From the NCBI GenBank assembly GCA_017507805.1, contig JAFWAC010000034.1, positions 1 to 64,000 of the forward strand: a stretch of 64,000 nt of DNA, written 5' to 3'. Source of the stretch: Clostridia bacterium. GTDB lineage: Bacteria; Bacillota; Clostridia; Oscillospirales; Acutalibacteraceae. The notes beneath the pieces are model-generated. The model had not been told where the DNA came from. It did not search any database and saw only the letters and a program-made list of their open reading frames with translations. The position numbers were made by a program, and so were the translations under genes. Shown in pieces: positions 38,102 through 47,943 of the stretch. The number at the start of each line of letters is the position of its first letter. Positions within the stretch are counted from its first letter, which is position 1.

Positions 38102-39613
38102 TTAAACCAAGAAACGAATCGGGAAAACAACCGTTGTGGGGTGATCTGCCATGGACACCTCAAGCAAAGCGTCAACAACAGGCTCGGTTACACCGTGGGG
38201 CGTGATTGTAAATGTGGTCTTGTCACCGTTTTGCTGACAGGTTTCCCGAACCGAAACATTGCGGCATCTTGAAGGAGAAACCGACAAGCACTCAGGCAAC
38301 CACCATTTAACCTCAAACCATTTGGGGCTTGTGGTTCTGTTGAATATTTCAATCTCAAACCTGAGAGGCTTATCCTCCTCAAGATAAATGCCGTCCTGAT
38401 ATTTAACCTTAACCTCCATAGGAACAGCACATTTTTTGACCGTGAACGGGCTGTCCTCCAGAAGTCTCGGAATATCAATAACCTCAACCGAGCCAACCTT
38501 TAATTCTTTACAGTAAAGGTCGTTTTCGTCAACCTCCACCGTAAAGCCGGGGGCATCCTCGTTGAAATAACAAACGGGTGATTTCAAAAATTCAGGCACC
38601 AAGCGCGCCACTCTTGAAACCAGCTCATCAACCGTTGCGGGGAACTGATAACCGTGAGCGCGATTTACAATGCAGGTTTTTATTGTGTTACCGATAGGCT
38701 TAAGCCAGCGCTCGCCTATGCCCTCCTCACCGTAAATAATACCAAGCATTGCGCCAACGGTTGAGGCGGTGCAGTCGGTATCCTCGCCGCAGGAGGCGGC
38801 AATGCAAATTGACTTGCCGAAGTCTCCCTCGCCGTAAAGCAAGCCGATAGCAATAATTCCCAGATTGCTGGGTGCATCATAGCCCTTCGGACCAACCGGC
38901 TCATCCTCAGGAATTTTCTCAATCGGGGTGCAAATTGCGCCGAACGAGCCGGGAACTGCCTGAAGCACCTTTTTACGCGCCTGTTTCCAATCAAGACCGC
39001 TGTCGTAAGCATTGATAGCTGTATTTATACCCTTAGCAACATCGCAGGTATCCGGAATATAGGAAAGAGCAATGTTTATAAGCTTGCGGATGTCACTCTC
39101 AACAAAAGCGGCGCTTTCTAATGCGGTGCAGAAAACAGCCGCATAAAGTCCCTCGCCCGAATGGTCAACGCTGGCATCCTCAAAGGCATATTTAACAGCG
39201 TTAATCGGATTGCCGGGGTTTAAGCACGCCCAGATTTCAGAGAAAATAAAGGCGCCGTTACTGTGCATACAAGGGTTATTGTAATAACCGGAAAGCGGGG
39301 GCAAAATTCCGCGTCTCAGGTTAGCACGGCAAACACCGTACTCCGACAAATCGGCAATGACACCGTCCAACCAATATTCGGAAAGAATTTCAGATGTGAT
39401 GTGTCTACCGTATTTTTCAGCGGCATTAAGCCACAAAAGCTGCAAATCCAAATCATCGTTAGGAAGCATTTCACCATTCAGGTTATCAGGATAATCGGTA
39501 ATATCGAAAACACCGCGATGACATTCATAGGGAGCACCCAAGGTTCCACCGCAGTTTTTACCACTCCAGCAGCCTCTCATTTTTTTCAAATAATCGTTAT
39601 AACTTAGTTTCAT
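38102..39613 (-). CDS. ADP-ribosylglycohydrolase family protein with C-terminal beta domain
   Basis: A 503-residue cytoplasmic protein. Residues 8-330 carry the all-helical family fold: MRGCWSGKNCGGTLGAP near the start, the metal-binding NDDLDLQLLW, and SCGEDTDCTASTVGAMLGIIYG. A beta-sandwich of about 150 residues follows (from VDENDLYCKELKVG), which is not part of classical DraG/ARH enzymes. Family members remove ADP-ribose from proteins or small molecules, but homologues in sugar operons have unproven roles. I chose the ATG at 39613, with AAGGGG 7 bases upstream; an ATG two codons earlier is too close to it. It follows the permease pair with a 38-base gap. Confidence 0.85.
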   Translation of the reverse strand: MKLSYNDYLKKMRGCWSGKNCGGTLGAPYECHRGVFDITDYPDNLNGEMLPNDDLDLQLLWLNAAEKYGRHITSEILSEYWLDGVIADLSEYGVCRANLRRGILPPLSGYYNNPCMHSNGAFIFSEIWACLNPGNPINAVKYAFEDASVDHSGEGLYAAVFCTALESAAFVESDIRKLINIALSYIPDTCDVAKGINTAINAYDSGLDWKQARKKVLQAVPGSFGAICTPIEKIPEDEPVGPKGYDAPSNLGIIAIGLLYGEGDFGKSICIAASCGEDTDCTASTVGAMLGIIYGEEGIGERWLKPIGNTIKTCIVNRAHGYQFPATVDELVSRVARLVPEFLKSPVCYFNEDAPGFTVEVDENDLYCKELKVGSVEVIDIPRLLEDSPFTVKKCAVPMEVKVKYQDGIYLEEDKPLRFEIEIFNRTTSPKWFEVKWWLPECLSVSPSRCRNVSVRETCQQNGDKTTFTITPHGVTEPVVDALLEVSMADHPTTVVFPIRFLV

Positions 39614-39657
39614 TTTCATTCCCCTTAATATTTTTTGGGTTAATTTTTTTAAAATTA

Positions 39658-40569
39658 TTAATTTGCCTGACCGGTTCTTGAAATACTGCTTACCAACGAA
39701 CGCTGACAGAAAACGAACAATACAATCAAGGGTAAAATAACAAGGATTGCCATTGCGTTTCTGGAAATTTCAGTTCCAATATCGTTTACAGCCGCCGTAG
39801 CAGTTCTGATTGCAACGGTACCGGTCATTGCGCCCATTAATTTCGGCTCGGTAAACAGGTAGGAATTTCCGTTACTGCTCCACTGCCAGCAAAATGAAAA
39901 CAGGAATACCGTTGTCATAATTGTTCTGGCATTTGGCAGTGCCACCTGAAAAAAAGCCTGAAAGAAGGATGCACCGTCTATATAAGCCGCTTTTTCCATG
40001 TCCTTCGGAAGCCCCATAAAAAACTCACGCATAAGATATATGTAAAGCCCCTGTTTAAGCCCAAGGCAACCGAAAGCTATGATATACATCGGAAAAACCG
40101 TGTTGATTAAATTGATATTAAAGTCCCCTATACCGAAAAATCTGAAGGTGAGAAATTCAGAAACACCGTAAATCTGTTCGGGAACAAGCATTATAATTAT
40201 TACCATCAGGAATGCAAGGTTTCTTCCCTTAAACCTGAAGCGCGCAAAGCCATATCCCACCAAAGCGCTTATAAAGGTCTGAATCACACTGACACCCAAA
40301 GCCGCGGCAAAGGTAAAAAGCAGTGTTTTTTCAAGCTTCAAACCGTTAAAGGCTTCCCTCCAATAATAAAGGCTCCAATTTTTAGGTATCAAATGAACTG
40401 TTGCATCTATCAAATCGTTTCTGCCCATAAATGCGGCGAGTATCCGCACTACAAAAGGCGACAAAATGATATAAGCCATTTCAAGCAGGAACACATAAAG
40501 AAAAATTTTATAAACAAATCCCGCCCGCTTGGTTGCGGTGAATTTTGCATTCAGTCTTTGGTTATTCAC
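39658..40569 (-). CDS. Carbohydrate ABC transporter permease, MalG type (pair 1)
   Basis: A 303-residue membrane protein with about six transmembrane helices. The cytoplasmic loop that contacts the ATPase reads EKAAYIDGASFFQAFFQVALPN, the EAA motif of CUT1 permeases. GTG start at 40569, supported by GAGAGG 8 bases upstream; the GTG three codons earlier overlaps that site. Three-base gap from the MalF-type partner. No ATPase gene is nearby, so a shared MsmX-like ATPase from elsewhere is presumed. Confidence 0.9.
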   Translation of the reverse strand: MNNQRLNAKFTATKRAGFVYKIFLYVFLLEMAYIILSPFVVRILAAFMGRNDLIDATVHLIPKNWSLYYWREAFNGLKLEKTLLFTFAAALGVSVIQTFISALVGYGFARFRFKGRNLAFLMVIIIMLVPEQIYGVSEFLTFRFFGIGDFNINLINTVFPMYIIAFGCLGLKQGLYIYLMREFFMGLPKDMEKAAYIDGASFFQAFFQVALPNARTIMTTVFLFSFCWQWSSNGNSYLFTEPKLMGAMTGTVAIRTATAAVNDIGTEISRNAMAILVILPLIVLFVFCQRSLVSSISRTGQAN

Positions 40570-40581
40570 TTTAGTCACCTC

Positions 40582-41475
40582 TCATTCGTTATAAATAATA
40601 TGTCTGTGGGCAATTAACCAAACTATTCCCAAAATCAGAGCAAGAGCCACGAAGTATATGACATACATTGCTGTTGCAAAGGAATATTCTCCGTTTTGGA
40701 AAACCTTTGCCGAAATAAATCCGAAAACCTTTGCATCCGATCGGACATAGGAATCAATTATCGTGTAGATTGTTGAAACCAAAATCTGCGGGCTTACAAG
40801 CGGCACGGTTATTTTCCAGAACTGTTCCCAAGCCGAGCAGCCCTCAACCTGGGAAGCCTCATACAGAGAGCTCGGCACCTCCTGGAAGGCTGTGAGCAGG
40901 ATATAAATCTGCAAGCCGGAAGCATTAACGATAATACTTATCTGCTCTGCCGAGCTTGCAATAATCCCAATCAATGTATCGTTAAAATCCATCGAAAGTA
41001 AAAATTCCCGCACCTGATTAAGCTCTGCACCTGCGCCTGAAGCCGAATCACTGTGAGCCTGCAGGATATTGACAAGTGAGCCTCCGCTTGCAATGCCGGT
41101 TGCCAGCAGAACAGGCACAAAAAAGATTGTTCTTGCCACAATTCTGCCCTTGAACTTTCCGTTCAGCATTGTTGCAACAACAAGGCTGAAAAGAACAATC
41201 ACCGGCACCCTTGTCACCATTAAGCTCAGAGATTCGACAACATAACGGTTGAAATTAGGATCCTCAAACAATGCCTTGTGGTAATATTCAAAGCCTTTAA
41301 AGGTGAGGCTGTAGCCATCAGGCACAATCTCAATATCATTAAAGGAAAATATCACCGTTTTAATGAGCATGGGCAAGAACAAAAAGCAAACTCCCAAAAT
41401 CAAGGGCAGAATAAAAACATAACCCATGCGCGCCTCGCGCCGTTCCAAAGAGAGATTTTTTCTTTTGTTTTTCAC
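40582..41475 (-). CDS. Carbohydrate ABC transporter permease, MalF type (pair 1)
   Basis: A 297-residue membrane protein with six predicted helices, beginning GYVFILPLILGVCFLFLPMLIK. EAA-type loop: LYEASQVEGCSAWEQFWKITVPLVSP. GTG start with GGGGG 7 bases upstream, overlapping the stop of the DUF5696 gene (GTGA), so it is translationally coupled. It forms the channel with the MalG-type partner that follows. Confidence 0.9.
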   Translation of the reverse strand: MKNKRKNLSLERREARMGYVFILPLILGVCFLFLPMLIKTVIFSFNDIEIVPDGYSLTFKGFEYYHKALFEDPNFNRYVVESLSLMVTRVPVIVLFSLVVATMLNGKFKGRIVARTIFFVPVLLATGIASGGSLVNILQAHSDSASGAGAELNQVREFLLSMDFNDTLIGIIASSAEQISIIVNASGLQIYILLTAFQEVPSSLYEASQVEGCSAWEQFWKITVPLVSPQILVSTIYTIIDSYVRSDAKVFGFISAKVFQNGEYSFATAMYVIYFVALALILGIVWLIAHRHIIYNE

Positions 41476-44039
41476 TTGGCATCCCCCTTTATCAAAGCAT
41501 AATTTTCAGCGGTAACGGTAACACCGTTCACATTAACATCCTCGTCCCCGTAATTCACAAATACCCGACTTCCGTCTGCATACTCGGTAACGGTTACATT
41601 CTCATCAAGCTGTTCGTGAGATAATATTTCAAACGATTGCAAATATCCGAGGGTACTGTTCATTTCCGCCCAAATTTCTGCAATATCGCCATAGCGGCTG
41701 ATAGAATTTGGAAAATCAATTTTTTGGAAATCTGTTCCCACCAAAATCTGATCATCCTCGGTTATAAATGAATAGTAAAGACCGGCACCCGTTTCTGCCG
41801 CCTTTAAAAGCGCTCTTTGCGGATTGGCAGAAAGGTTGATTGGAGCTCCGGCATAGTTTACATACCCGTGTATTACCATTGAATAAAACGGAACCTCTCT
41901 TAATTCAACCTTGTAGCCCGAGGAGCTAAGCGGAAGGTTTAAAACCGCGTCCGAATAATCAAGAGTGTAAGCATTGCCGCCATCGGTTATTATTTTGCCG
42001 CTTTTGCTCAGAAGCTCCAACACATTGGTAATTGCATCTAAGGACATCTGGCGGTCAAAATCCACATCCTTATTAAAGTCCGAGGTAAGGAATGAGCCGG
42101 CATTTGAGAAAGACGGCGTCAACATTTTAAAGTCTTTTTCAAGCTCGGAATACCATTTTTCAGCAAGTGAGCTATAACGGTTAGGAGTAACTATTTTCCT
42201 TTGGAAGCTCTTAAAGCTCAGGTCGTTTGTAACAATATCATAGCCTTTTATTTTCAGTGTGCTGTTATCCAAAATGGAAACCAAGTCAAGCTTATCAATC
42301 AAATTGAAAGAATCGGTACAAACAGAGGTGAAATCCGCATCGGCATATAATTTGCCGTCCATACCCACAAGCAGCTTTTGCAAAGCCTCGGCTTCCTCAA
42401 GGGTTCCAACCTTACGGTCAATTTCAAAGCTATCTGTTATTTTGTTCTGCCAGCCGCCGTTTCCGACACCCTTAAGGCGAATTGAGACATTATTTACACC
42501 CTTTTCGGAAAGCTCCTGCGAAAACTCAAGAATATCCGCAAGCCTTGACAGTGCAACCTTTTTTGTCACAGGCACACCCACTATGGAATCATCCATCAGA
42601 ACATAGCCGGTGAAATCAAAATAAAGCGGTAAAGCATCTGTCCTTTCACCTTCCGACAATGCTCCGTTTTTCTTTAGGTAATCACGGTAAACAGCAGCCA
42701 TATCGGAATAAGAATTGCTTTCATCTGCAAGCAAAACAAATTCTGTTCTCGGGTGTTCCCAGACATAATGCTTGCTATACAAATTCAATATCGGAGTACC
42801 CATATCTTTGCCTATATCGGTGACATCCATTCCGCGTATTCTGAAGGAGGCAGAAGCTCTTGCAAATTCATTTTCCTTTCCGAAGGTGGCGGCATTCACT
42901 CTGGCAGTTGCCTCGGCGCCGGAAATGATTGCAAAGTAACCCTTTCCGGTGTTGCTTTGACCGTAAACCGGGAGCAAGGCATCCTGTGTTGATTTGACAT
43001 CCTTCTCGGATTCCACAGCAGGGTCCTTGCCGTAAACATTAATTGAGAGATTTTCGCCGCCCGACAAGGGCAATATTGCACCGTTGCCGTCAGGAACGAA
43101 CAGATACCCTTCAAGGTCGGTGTTCAGTGCCGAAAAATATTCAAGAGGATAAACATCGGTTAAGAAAAAGTCATCGGAGCCGGATGTGATTTTATCGGTT
43201 AAAATCTCATAATAAAATCCGTTATCGGTCAAGCCGTATTCAACAGGGACGGTAAACTCGGGGTATGAGCTTTGCATATCGTCCTGCATGGAAAGCTTTT
43301 TCAGTTCCTCTGCGTATGCCTCGGAATCGAAGCCTGCAATGCTCATATATTCGGTTATTTCTGTATAATCCTTTTCCTGAAGGTAATCGGCATTTAACAC
43401 ATATATTCCCGTTTTTTCAAGTGCAGGATATTTTTTCAGCAGGCTTTTATTCGTTGAGGTCTGAGGATAGCTTGTGTATTTCAGCTTCAAACGGCGGGAA
43501 GCCGATGAATCAAGCTTAGAAGTGATTTGCTCCATTGTATCGGTTGAGATGTATTTAGGAGCAAAAATATTAATTTTATTTTTACGGAAGGTATAATAAA
43601 CCCGAATTTTATTTTCATTCGTAAGCACCTTATATGCCCCGAAGGAAACCGAATTTTCAAACGAGTTCATCATGTTTGAAACACTCTTATCGTCATAATA
43701 AAGAATGGTCAATTCGGATTTAGCCCTTGCAGAGGCATCATTTTCGGAAAGACCCTCCGCGTTTTGTGACGAGGTGTAGATATTTCCGCCCTTCTTATCC
43801 TTAACATTGAAGGATGCTGTCAGAACATCAAACACCAAATCATACTTTTCGTTTGCCAAAACAAGCTTGCCGTCCGGCACCTCGCGCCATGCGGTATCAT
43901 CCGAGGCGGCATTTTCCTTTTTCCAATCCCTTAAAGGCGGGATGCTTTTGCGAAATGCGCCCATAGATATTGCGGCATAGCCTGCAAGCAATACAAAGAC
44001 AAGCACAAGCGAAACGCTTATCAGAATTTTTTTCTTCAT
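41472..44039 (-). CDS. DUF5696 domain protein, signal-anchored
   Basis: An 855-residue extracytoplasmic protein with an N-terminal anchor or signal (KKKILISVSLVLVFVLLAGYAAISMGAF). The body, with segments such as YLFVPDGNGAILPLSGG, VYRDYLKKNGALSEGERTDALPLYFDF, and a barrel-like stretch VNNVSIRLKGVGNGGWQNK, is of the DUF5696 type found beside sugar ABC transporters in Clostridia and Bacilli. The middle resembles a glycosidase-like barrel, but I see no certain catalytic pair. I chose the ATG at 44039, preceded by GGAGGGG; the TTG six codons earlier lies before that site. Overlaps both neighbours' coding ends. Likely role, by context: handling of the substrate at the membrane. Confidence 0.8.
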   Translation of the reverse strand: MKKKILISVSLVLVFVLLAGYAAISMGAFRKSIPPLRDWKKENAASDDTAWREVPDGKLVLANEKYDLVFDVLTASFNVKDKKGGNIYTSSQNAEGLSENDASARAKSELTILYYDDKSVSNMMNSFENSVSFGAYKVLTNENKIRVYYTFRKNKINIFAPKYISTDTMEQITSKLDSSASRRLKLKYTSYPQTSTNKSLLKKYPALEKTGIYVLNADYLQEKDYTEITEYMSIAGFDSEAYAEELKKLSMQDDMQSSYPEFTVPVEYGLTDNGFYYEILTDKITSGSDDFFLTDVYPLEYFSALNTDLEGYLFVPDGNGAILPLSGGENLSINVYGKDPAVESEKDVKSTQDALLPVYGQSNTGKGYFAIISGAEATARVNAATFGKENEFARASASFRIRGMDVTDIGKDMGTPILNLYSKHYVWEHPRTEFVLLADESNSYSDMAAVYRDYLKKNGALSEGERTDALPLYFDFTGYVLMDDSIVGVPVTKKVALSRLADILEFSQELSEKGVNNVSIRLKGVGNGGWQNKITDSFEIDRKVGTLEEAEALQKLLVGMDGKLYADADFTSVCTDSFNLIDKLDLVSILDNSTLKIKGYDIVTNDLSFKSFQRKIVTPNRYSSLAEKWYSELEKDFKMLTPSFSNAGSFLTSDFNKDVDFDRQMSLDAITNVLELLSKSGKIITDGGNAYTLDYSDAVLNLPLSSSGYKVELREVPFYSMVIHGYVNYAGAPINLSANPQRALLKAAETGAGLYYSFITEDDQILVGTDFQKIDFPNSISRYGDIAEIWAEMNSTLGYLQSFEILSHEQLDENVTVTEYADGSRVFVNYGDEDVNVNGVTVTAENYALIKGDAK

Positions 44040-44053
44040 TTGCACCCCTCCCT

Positions 44054-46123
44054 TCAAGAATTAAAGCGCAAGGAAATTTCTCTGAATATTCCTTTGATAA
44101 AGTCCACCATCACCTGAAGCTGGTCGAAAAATACAACCGCAAGGAACAGTATCAGACAAATACCCACAATTGTGAGAACTGCGGTTACAATTCCCTTGCT
44201 CAGGCTGTAATCGTGAATGGTAATCATACCAAAGAATATCAGCATCAGGCACCAGACTGTGATAATCATATCAAGCGAGGAATAAATAAACGCTTCATCC
44301 AAGGAAACACAGTTTGATAAAACAAGCAACGGTATGCTGAAAATAACATAAGGCTTTAGGGCATAGGCGGTAACTATATAAATATCCGACATTTTCCCCT
44401 TGCCGTCCATAAGGCTTGTAAAGCACCAATTGGCAACACACCACAAAATCAAAGGCAAAAGTATTTTCAGCACTGCAAAGAGTGTATCTGTGGAATCGGG
44501 GACATAGCCCAAAATCAGGTAACCTGAATACTGCGCCCTTAATGCATAACAAAAAATGAAAAGTAAAAGCACAACCGTTGCCGTCCGTTTACTGCCCCTG
44601 CCCTCTCGCTTGACATCTCCAAAACCGTCAAACGGATGGAACATACATCGCGAAATGAACCTGTATTCCTGATAAAAAACCGTCTGTTCATATCGTGCGA
44701 CAATCGGTATCTTATTTTTCAGCTTTTTCCAAAGAACAACTACAACTGCGGCAATGATAACCGCCAAAATCAAGGGATAGAACAATCTGCGGACGGTAGC
44801 ACTGCGATACTCCTTAAATGCCTCGGAATAATACTTGGTTTCCCCTAACGCCTTTAAGCGCTTCATTGCATCGGTGTAATTACCGCGGCTCAGCATTATT
44901 TTAGCCTTTGCTATAGTTGCAGGATAGTAATTCGGACAGCTGTCCGAAACCTCCTCCCACAGGGTGTATGCCTTGTCATAGTCTCCACTGCTGTAAAACC
45001 GCTGTGCCTCGTCAATCTGTTTGCCGAAATTGGTTTGACTGTATACCGTTATATCCCCTGTGCTGTAATCCGCAACAATCACCCTGTCCTCCATAAGCGA
45101 AAGTGCAATCGGGGAATACACCGTACCCTTTTGCGAGCCTATTGCTCCAAAGGCATATAGCAATTCACCGCTTTTACTGTATGTAAATACCCGTCCCTTA
45201 TTGTTATCCAAAGCAAAATAGGTACCGTCATCACGGGCGGCGATATCTATAAACAGAGATTTGTTTGTCGCTGTGCCCCCGGTATACCAGCCATCGCCCG
45301 AGGGCGCCTCACCGGCGCTTCTGAGAACATTTGTACCCTGACTGTTAAGCCGCGATATCGGCGGAATATCGTTTGATTTTGAGGTGACATACATAAAGCA
45401 CTTGCTATCCATAAAAATTGAGTTGTACTCTGTCGGAATATTTTTATATGTTTGGGCAATCTGCTTTTCGGTCATAAATTTGCGCCACAGCATATCGAGC
45501 GCATTTGTTGTAACCTCAGGCGCGCCGAGAAAGCCTATGAAGCTTCCGTCCGCCTCCAAGTAAATAATTCCCGATGTAATTCCGTTTGCCAGCACATAAA
45601 GTCTGCCGGCGGTGTCAACAGCAAGCTTTGAGGGCTCGTAATTATAATCCTCATCCAGAAGCTTAATAGCCGGCCGTTCAAGCACCTGCTTAAGCTCGCC
45701 GCTGTTTTTATCAATTAACACTATTCTTTTATTACCTGTATCGGCAATATACAATGTATCATCCTTGATACAGGCTCCGCTTGGGTTATTAAACCGCCAA
45801 TCAGCATTACCGTTGAAAACAGAAACCGTTTCAAAACTATCATTTAAAACAACTATTCTGTTGTTTCCCGAATCCACCACAAACAGCCGTCTGCCATCTA
45901 CACAAATATCGGTTATTCCGGAGAAATCACCGCAGCCTGCCAAATTCCCTGTAAAAACCTTTTCGGCAATATAGGGTGCCGAAATTTTAACCGGATTGTA
46001 GTTCAGATCATAGGTATAGGAATCAAAGCTGATGTCGGTTGCATATTCCTGCGCTGAAACGGTCATACCACCGACCAAAAGCACCACCGCAAGGAGTAAT
46101 GCTGAGATTTTTATTTTTTTCAA
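44054..46123 (-). CDS. NHL-repeat and YIP1-family membrane protein
   Basis: A 689-residue protein: signal peptide (1-24), six-bladed NHL-type propeller (about 40-370; ITDICVDGRRLFVVDSGNNRIVVLN is one blade), a short helical TPR-like region (380-435), one transmembrane helix (about 447-467), then a five-helix YIP1-type membrane domain (about 500-689). TTG start with GGGAGG 8 bases upstream, which decides the start. It stops just inside the DUF5696 leader. Such proteins accompany this transporter type; a sensing or assembly role is inference. Confidence 0.82.
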   Translation of the reverse strand: MKKIKISALLLAVVLLVGGMTVSAQEYATDISFDSYTYDLNYNPVKISAPYIAEKVFTGNLAGCGDFSGITDICVDGRRLFVVDSGNNRIVVLNDSFETVSVFNGNADWRFNNPSGACIKDDTLYIADTGNKRIVLIDKNSGELKQVLERPAIKLLDEDYNYEPSKLAVDTAGRLYVLANGITSGIIYLEADGSFIGFLGAPEVTTNALDMLWRKFMTEKQIAQTYKNIPTEYNSIFMDSKCFMYVTSKSNDIPPISRLNSQGTNVLRSAGEAPSGDGWYTGGTATNKSLFIDIAARDDGTYFALDNNKGRVFTYSKSGELLYAFGAIGSQKGTVYSPIALSLMEDRVIVADYSTGDITVYSQTNFGKQIDEAQRFYSSGDYDKAYTLWEEVSDSCPNYYPATIAKAKIMLSRGNYTDAMKRLKALGETKYYSEAFKEYRSATVRRLFYPLILAVIIAAVVVVLWKKLKNKIPIVARYEQTVFYQEYRFISRCMFHPFDGFGDVKREGRGSKRTATVVLLLFIFCYALRAQYSGYLILGYVPDSTDTLFAVLKILLPLILWCVANWCFTSLMDGKGKMSDIYIVTAYALKPYVIFSIPLLVLSNCVSLDEAFIYSSLDMIITVWCLMLIFFGMITIHDYSLSKGIVTAVLTIVGICLILFLAVVFFDQLQVMVDFIKGIFREISLRFNS

Positions 46124-46142
46124 AGCCTTATCCTCCCTACCT

Positions 46143-47009
46143 TTAATCCTTCATACCCGATGTAGCCATGGTTTGCAACACCTGACTTTGGCTTATCACA
46201 AAAACAATGACCGGCACCGACATCATAACCACTGAAGCCGCGGCAGCAACACCTGCACGCGAAATTCCGGCAGAGCCGATTTGCTGTATTGCATAAGCAA
46301 AGCTTTTATTGTTTTCACTGAAAATCAGTGTACTGCTTCCGGTGTTCCAAAGTCCCTGCACCGAAAGTAATATAAGCGTCATCCAAGCAGGCTTGACATT
46401 CGGCATTACAATGGTTGTGAAAAGCTGAATCTGGCTTGCGCCGTCAATACTTGCCGCTTCAAGCAGTGCATCGGGGATACTCGAATCCATAAACTGCTTC
46501 ATCAGGTAAAGACCTACAGGGGTGGAAACCGCAGGTAAAATTATTGCCAACAAATTATCAACTAAATGCAATTTCGTCATAACAAGGTAGCTTGGAATTG
46601 CTGTTACACTTCCGTTAAACATCAAAGCCAAAACTATTGTCTTAAAAACAATGCTTCTGCCCTTAAACTTCATTTTAGACAGCGGATACGCGCACAATGA
46701 CGATATGATTACATTACCAACCGTACCTGCCACCGTGATTACCACGGTGTTCATTAAATACCTTGTGAAGGGTATTGTGGAGTTTGACATAACGATAAAC
46801 ATATCCTTGAAGTTTTTAAGCGTGGGATTGGTCGGAAGCAATTTCGGAGGGAATATCCAAAGCTCGTTTAAAGGCTTCAACGAATTGCTTATCATTAAAA
46901 TCAGCGGTAAAACCATAACCGCGGCATAGCACACAATAAATATTGCCATTGCCGCTGTTCCCGCTGTGGAGCGATTAAGCGTAACGCCACTTTTTTCCTT
47001 TTTTCTCAT
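46143..47009 (-). CDS. Carbohydrate ABC transporter permease, MalG type (pair 2)
   Basis: A 288-residue membrane protein. EAA-type loop: LLEAASIDGASQIQLFTTIVMPNVKP. The first helix follows the STAGTAAMAIFIVCYAAVMVLPLILM stretch. ATG with GAGGAG 11 bases upstream. Fifteen-base gap from the MalF-type partner. Sequence differs clearly from pair 1, so the two pairs probably carry different substrates or chain lengths. Confidence 0.9.
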   Translation of the reverse strand: MRKKEKSGVTLNRSTAGTAAMAIFIVCYAAVMVLPLILMISNSLKPLNELWIFPPKLLPTNPTLKNFKDMFIVMSNSTIPFTRYLMNTVVITVAGTVGNVIISSLCAYPLSKMKFKGRSIVFKTIVLALMFNGSVTAIPSYLVMTKLHLVDNLLAIILPAVSTPVGLYLMKQFMDSSIPDALLEAASIDGASQIQLFTTIVMPNVKPAWMTLILLSVQGLWNTGSSTLIFSENNKSFAYAIQQIGSAGISRAGVAAAASVVMMSVPVIVFVISQSQVLQTMATSGMKD

Positions 47010-47024
47010 TGCTAAATATTCTCC

Positions 47025-47930
47025 TCAATTTCCAAGCTTTTGAAGTAATTTCTGAACAACCTCATTTGCAATAATCATAATTGCAAACAAAATGGTAGCA
47101 ATCGCAGAAGCATATCCCATTTCAAAACGCATACCGCCGTAATCACTCAGGTGATGAACCAAGGTGTGCAAGGCATAATCTGTTGTGGGATATCCGAAAA
47201 GCCCTGTAATTACATCACCTATACCGAAGGAGGTGGTAATGCTCATTACTGCACCGAACAGCATTTGCGGCTTCATTGCAGGTAATGTGATATACCAAAG
47301 CTCCTGCCAGCGGTTGCGAATTCCGTCTATTGCCGCCGCTTCATAAAGCTTGGTATCCATATTCTGAAAGCCTGCCACGAATGACAAAAAGCTTGTTCCT
47401 AAGCTTCCCCACAAAATAACCGCTATTGCCGTTCCCATCATATATGTAGAATCGGTCAGCCATTGAAGCGGCTCATCAATAAGCTCAAGTGACAGCAAAA
47501 ACGAATTGAGCAGACCGTAGCGATCGCCGCTGAAAATAATTGTCCATATACCTGCGGCTCCGCCCAAGGACGGAACATAAAGCATTAGGGTTAATACTGC
47601 TCGCACCTTAGGCGAAAACTCATTCATAATCCAAGCCATTGAAAAGCAAAGTATAAAGCCCACAGGCCCTGTCACCACAGACAAAACAAGTGTATTTGCC
47701 AATGCTCTTACGAACAAACTGTCGTCCAGAAAGAGCTTCATATAGTTTTCAAGTCCGATCCATCGCGGAGCTTCCATTACATTGAAATAGGTAAGGCTCA
47801 GTCCCAGCGAAGAAAAAACAGGTATAACCGTGAAAAAAAGGAAGCAAACAAGAAAGGGAAGCATAAAAATATATGCCACAAGCTCATTGGAAGAAAAAAT
47901 CTTTTCCTTTATATTTTTCCATTTATTCAA
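47025..47930 (-). CDS. Carbohydrate ABC transporter permease, MalF type (pair 2)
   Basis: A 301-residue membrane protein. I chose the TTG at 47930 (protein begins LNKWKNIKEKIF), since AGGAGG lies 8 bases before it; an upstream frame extends into the preceding gene but lacks a site. The first helix is VAYIFMLPFLVCFLFFTVIPVFSSLGLS, and the EAA-type loop is LYEAAAIDGIRNRWQELWYITLPAMKPQ. Follows the binding-protein gene by 13 bases. Confidence 0.88.
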   Translation of the reverse strand: MNKWKNIKEKIFSSNELVAYIFMLPFLVCFLFFTVIPVFSSLGLSLTYFNVMEAPRWIGLENYMKLFLDDSLFVRALANTLVLSVVTGPVGFILCFSMAWIMNEFSPKVRAVLTLMLYVPSLGGAAGIWTIIFSGDRYGLLNSFLLSLELIDEPLQWLTDSTYMMGTAIAVILWGSLGTSFLSFVAGFQNMDTKLYEAAAIDGIRNRWQELWYITLPAMKPQMLFGAVMSITTSFGIGDVITGLFGYPTTDYALHTLVHHLSDYGGMRFEMGYASAIATILFAIMIIANEVVQKLLQKLGN

Positions 47931-47943
47931 AACCGTTTCCTCC

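Noticed and set aside
38102-39613. Toxin/antitoxin or phage-defence role for the ADP-ribosylglycohydrolase homologue
   Set aside because: No ADP-ribosyltransferase or defence gene is nearby and the gene sits in a sugar locus.
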